From assembly GCF_032814565.1 (NCBI RefSeq), contig NZ_CP136521.1, positions 1,770,501 through 1,834,500 on the forward strand: 64,000 bases of DNA, given 5' to 3'. Source of the stretch: Hwangdonia lutea (lineage in GTDB: Bacteria > Bacteroidota > Bacteroidia > Flavobacteriales > Flavobacteriaceae). The notes under the pieces are model-generated. The model saw only the letters and a program-made list of their open reading frames with translations, was not told the DNA's origin and made no database searches. A program made the translations under genes and the position numbers. Positions 60,859-64,000 of the stretch are shown piece by piece; position 1 is the stretch's first letter; each line of letters begins with the position of its first letter.

Positions 60859-62391
60859 ATGAAAACAAAATCATTTTTAATTAAAATTACCTTATTGGCA
60901 CTACCCATGTTTTTATGGAATTGTAGTGAACAATTAAACGAAGAACAAGAACTTGTTGTTCAACAAGGAGACATAGACTATACAAGCGAAGAAAGCGCAT
61001 TTGGGGCCTTGGTAGGGTCGTACCGCACGTTCCAAAGCTTAGGGTGGGAACAGGTACCACTTTTATCTGTAAGGGGCGACGATGTAAATGCCGGCGGTTT
61101 GGGAGACCAACAAGGGTTTGCCGATACAGATAATTTTATCTACGACAATAATTATTGGATGTACAATTCCCTTTGGAACAGTTGGTTTCAAGACGTGTTG
61201 CAGATTACCGTACAAATAGATCAATTGGAACAATTTAAAGAGAATGGTGTCGATGCCAATTTAATCGATCAGTATATCGCAGAGTCCAAAACCTTACGCG
61301 GCTTTATCACATTACAATTATCACGCGCTTTTGGAGATGTATATAAAATTGCGTCGCCCGATCAAACCCAAATTGAAGTATTGCCAAAAGACCAGTTGAT
61401 GCAATGGATATCGGATCAAATGGATGAGGCTGTCCCAGATTTATTGGATGCCCATCCGGTTGATAGAAACGATTTGCCCGGAGGCATCACAAAATATACA
61501 GCCTTAACGGTAAAGGCCATGGCAAATTTAGAATTAGAAAACTATCAAGGCGTCGCCGATGCCACAGGGCAGATTATAAATTCCAACAAATTTGAATTGT
61601 TCGACGATTTCTATAATCTCTTTAAAATCCCTGGAAAATTGAGCAGGGAGAATATCCTGGAAATCCAATATTCAGATTTTGGTCAATCTTCAGGAGATAA
61701 CGTCGGACATTTATACGCGTTTTACGGGTCACAAAACTGGACACCTGCGGTGGCCGGCGCTAGTAGCGGATGGGGTTTTTACGAGCCTAGTTTAAAGTAT
61801 ATTAAATTTATGCTGGATAGAGATGAAACCATTCGTTTGGAAACCAGTGTATTGTTTACCAACAGGGGTATAGCCGAACTCGAAGCAGCCGGTTATACAA
61901 ATATGCCTTCGTTCGTAAACAACACAACACGCGACGGAGACCGTATAAACGATTACTCTAGGGCCATGTTCGCCAGTGGTAAACATTACTTGCCCTCAGT
62001 TCAACTTACTCCGGGCAGAACAAGTTATGGAACCAATAAAAACTATACGGTAATTCGCTATGCCGAAGTGTTGCTTATGTATGCCGAAGCACTAACCAGA
62101 GGCGCTACTGGTAATGCTGGTTCAGCAGATAGTGCTATTAACGAAGTAAGGCAAAGGGCCGGATTATCACCAATAAACGGCGCCACGAGTCAAGACGTTA
62201 TAGACGAAAAATTTGCTGAGTTCGCCATGGAATGGGGTATAAGATACGCAGATATGGTTCGTTTGGAAAAAACCAACGAATTAAGTTACGACGGAAGAAC
62301 ATTTACCATGGACAAAGCTTATTTGCCTTATCCTTTGGCACAATTGGAGCAGAGTTTCATCCTCAGGGAATATGCTAACAACAACAACTAA
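60859..62391 (+). CDS. susD: SusD-type outer-membrane glycan-binding lipoprotein
   Basis: 510 aa from ATG 60859 (a TTG-started frame reaches 60841 but would put residues before the signal). Lipoprotein signal ending LWNC. SusD/RagB family features: the TPR-like helices and the C-terminal block YAEVLLMYAEALTRG and INEVRQRAGLSPIN, and an LEKTNELSYDGRTF region. It binds glycan at the cell surface and works with SusC. The substrate cannot be read; the neighbouring sialidase suggests a sialylated glycan. Confidence 0.93.
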   Translation: MKTKSFLIKITLLALPMFLWNCSEQLNEEQELVVQQGDIDYTSEESAFGALVGSYRTFQSLGWEQVPLLSVRGDDVNAGGLGDQQGFADTDNFIYDNNYWMYNSLWNSWFQDVLQITVQIDQLEQFKENGVDANLIDQYIAESKTLRGFITLQLSRAFGDVYKIASPDQTQIEVLPKDQLMQWISDQMDEAVPDLLDAHPVDRNDLPGGITKYTALTVKAMANLELENYQGVADATGQIINSNKFELFDDFYNLFKIPGKLSRENILEIQYSDFGQSSGDNVGHLYAFYGSQNWTPAVAGASSGWGFYEPSLKYIKFMLDRDETIRLETSVLFTNRGIAELEAAGYTNMPSFVNNTTRDGDRINDYSRAMFASGKHYLPSVQLTPGRTSYGTNKNYTVIRYAEVLLMYAEALTRGATGNAGSADSAINEVRQRAGLSPINGATSQDVIDEKFAEFAMEWGIRYADMVRLEKTNELSYDGRTFTMDKAYLPYPLAQLEQSFILREYANNNN

Positions 62392-62397
62392 AAAATT

Positions 62398-64000
62398 ATG
62401 AAGACTATATTAAAAAGAATAATGACTTTATTATTGGTATCGCTAATTTTTACGGCATGCGATAATAATAATATCGATCCAATAACCGAAGTTGCCCCTG
62501 GTGCTGATGCCGGGGCACCAGAGATAACCTTAAAATATCCTACCGATGGTACAAAAATTAAGGTGAATGACCCTGTAGTGGCTATAAATATTGAATTTCA
62601 AGTGGTAGATGATATTGAGATAGATAACATAGCTGTACTTATCAACAATAATCAAATTAAATCTTTGAGCGGTGATTTTTTGGATTATAGAAAAGTTATT
62701 GCCGAAGTACCTTTTGATAATGTTACAACAGGCCAACACGAACTAAAAATTGTAGCTACAGATATCAGTGGTAAATCTACCACTGCAACGGCCAATTTTG
62801 AAAAAGAACCACCTTACGTACCTCTTTTTGCCAATGAAGTTGTGTACATGGATTTCGAGAGCGATTACACCGAATTCATCACTGTAACCAAAGCAACAAT
62901 AGTTGGTAACCCAGGTTTTGCAGGCGAAGGTTTGGCGAGTAACAACGCCTATGCCGGTGCCGAAGATTCTTATTTAACACTACCTACCGCACCAATGCAA
63001 TTTGGCAGTGAGGTTTCGGCTATATTTTGGTACAAGGTCAATGCCTCTCCAGACAGGGCAGGTATTTTGGTTGTAGGACCAGAAGATCTCGATAACCCTG
63101 ACTATCCAGAAAAGCAGAATAATAGAAATGCAGGGTTCAGGTTATTCAGGGAAAATGCCGGTGGCAATCAACGTGTCAAACTAAATGTTGGTATCGGAAC
63201 CAAAAACGTGTGGGTAGATGGCGGCACTGCTTCAGATATCGACCCCAATAAAAACGAATGGGCAAGTATAGCACTTACCATTTCGCCAACCGAAGCGCGG
63301 GTATATATCAATGGTGTTTTGGCCAAAGAAAGTGCTTTGGAAAGCCCAATAGATTGGACAGGTACCGATATTATGTCTATCATGTCCGGCGCACCACGTT
63401 TTACGGGATGGAACCACAAATCCGATCATAGTTTTATGGACGAGTTGCGTTTCTTCAATGTGGCTTTATCGCAAAGCGAAATACAAAATATCCTAGGAGT
63501 TACCAACCCGTATGAACCAGCCGATGGCGAAACCGTTTACATGCCTTTTGAAGGCGATTTTAGAAACTGGGTAACTGGTGCCACGGCAACAGAGGTTGGT
63601 ACGCCCGGTCTTGCAGGCGAATCAAAAAAAGGCGCAGACGCCTATGCCGGTGCCACAGATTCTTATTTAACGGTACCAACCACGGGCTTATTGGGCGAAA
63701 ACTTTAGCGCTACCATGTGGCATAAAATCAATGCAACACCAGACCGTGCAGGAGTTTTGGTCATTGGGCCAGAAGACACAGAAAACGCAGGTTATCCAGA
63801 TACACAAAATAACAGAAAAAGCGGATTTAGGTTTTTTAGAGAAAATGCTGGTGGCATGCAACGTTTTAAATTGAATGTTGGTAACGGAACTGCTGATACT
63901 TGGGTAGATGGCGGAACTGCCGCCGATGTCGATCCTACGGCCAACGAATGGGTACACTTGGCCTTTACCATTTCGCCAACCAAAGCCATTGTTTACATCA
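62398..64000 (+). CDS. LamG-repeat lipoprotein, cut by window end
   Basis: At least 534 residues from ATG 62398, with no stop codon before the window edge. Lipoprotein signal ending IFTAC (C21), an Ig-like region (about 40-135), then two successive LamG-type (concanavalin-like) domains that are clear duplicates: EVVYMDFESDYTEF... and ETVYMPFEGDFRNW..., each with a VDGGT(A) and an NEW(A/V) strand. It follows susD after 6 bases and takes the place usually held by SusE/SusF-type surface glycan-binding proteins. It probably binds glycan. The end of the protein and any later enzymes lie outside the window. Confidence 0.85.
   Translation, partial: MKTILKRIMTLLLVSLIFTACDNNNIDPITEVAPGADAGAPEITLKYPTDGTKIKVNDPVVAINIEFQVVDDIEIDNIAVLINNNQIKSLSGDFLDYRKVIAEVPFDNVTTGQHELKIVATDISGKSTTATANFEKEPPYVPLFANEVVYMDFESDYTEFITVTKATIVGNPGFAGEGLASNNAYAGAEDSYLTLPTAPMQFGSEVSAIFWYKVNASPDRAGILVVGPEDLDNPDYPEKQNNRNAGFRLFRENAGGNQRVKLNVGIGTKNVWVDGGTASDIDPNKNEWASIALTISPTEARVYINGVLAKESALESPIDWTGTDIMSIMSGAPRFTGWNHKSDHSFMDELRFFNVALSQSEIQNILGVTNPYEPADGETVYMPFEGDFRNWVTGATATEVGTPGLAGESKKGADAYAGATDSYLTVPTTGLLGENFSATMWHKINATPDRAGVLVIGPEDTENAGYPDTQNNRKSGFRFFRENAGGMQRFKLNVGNGTADTWVDGGTAADVDPTANEWVHLAFTISPTKAIVYI

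Noticed and set aside
1-64000. Insertion sequences, prophage, integrases, rRNA or tRNA genes
   Set aside because: None recognised on reading either strand; tRNA genes would need a dedicated search to exclude fully.

Overview
The window looks like chromosomal DNA from a marine-type member of the Flavobacteriaceae (Bacteroidota). It is AT-rich and uses the Bacteroidota-type promoter element TAnnTTTG. It carries three genes with type IX secretion (T9SS) type A sorting tails and one with the gliding-type (type B) C-terminal domain, a Bat aerotolerance cluster, and a SusC/SusD pair. No rRNA or tRNA genes, insertion sequences, prophage or CRISPR arrays were seen.

Layout. (1) 1-6554, all on the minus strand: a moxR-DUF58-BatD-like-batA-batB-batC(TPR) operon whose end lies outside the window. 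(2) 6.8-16 kb: short-chain dehydrogenase, AlbA_2 protein, a DUF1501/DUF1800 pair, ALDH7-type aldehyde dehydrogenase, Ntn-type isoaspartyl peptidase/asparaginase, a DUF559 endonuclease gene inside palindromic repeats, and a CAP-domain lipoprotein. (3) 16-28 kb: a very large alpha-2-macroglobulin lipoprotein with a thioester motif, a GT-B glycosyltransferase, a PhoR/PhoB-like two-component system, two T9SS cargo genes and a LuxE-like protein. (4) 28-42 kb: mostly housekeeping genes (tyrS, pyrC operon, hemD, pckA, saccharopine dehydrogenase family, dinB, CYTH, EEP). (5) 42-51 kb: pbpC, a second DUF559 locus with double-hairpin repeats, a gliding-type secreted protein, pheS flanked by inverted copies of a ~110-bp repeat, and a CvpA protein. 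(6) 51.6 kb to the end: a carbohydrate-utilisation locus with a secreted GH33-type sialidase (three GEVED repeats plus T9SS tail), a membrane-bound propeller/LuxR regulator, SusC, SusD and a LamG-repeat lipoprotein cut by the window end.

The most unusual layer is the intergenic DNA. At least five families of short palindromic or periodic repeats are present: GGAGG-type hairpins next to both DUF559 genes, hairpin+TGACA elements, long GGGCGTTACC...CCCTAACGC elements, heptanucleotide arrays in the bat operon, and one MITE-like inverted repeat. Both DUF559 nuclease genes end inside a copy of the GGAGG-type repeat. This is the best candidate here for an undescribed repeat/nuclease system, comparable in concept to REP elements and their RAYT transposases but with a PD-(D/E)XK-type enzyme. 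That link is inference.

Functional links: the lysine saccharopine route may be shared between 11.6 kb and 37.9 kb; alpha-2-macroglobulin and PbpC, neighbours in enterobacteria, lie 20 kb apart; the sialidase, regulator and SusCD genes probably act together on a sialylated glycan.
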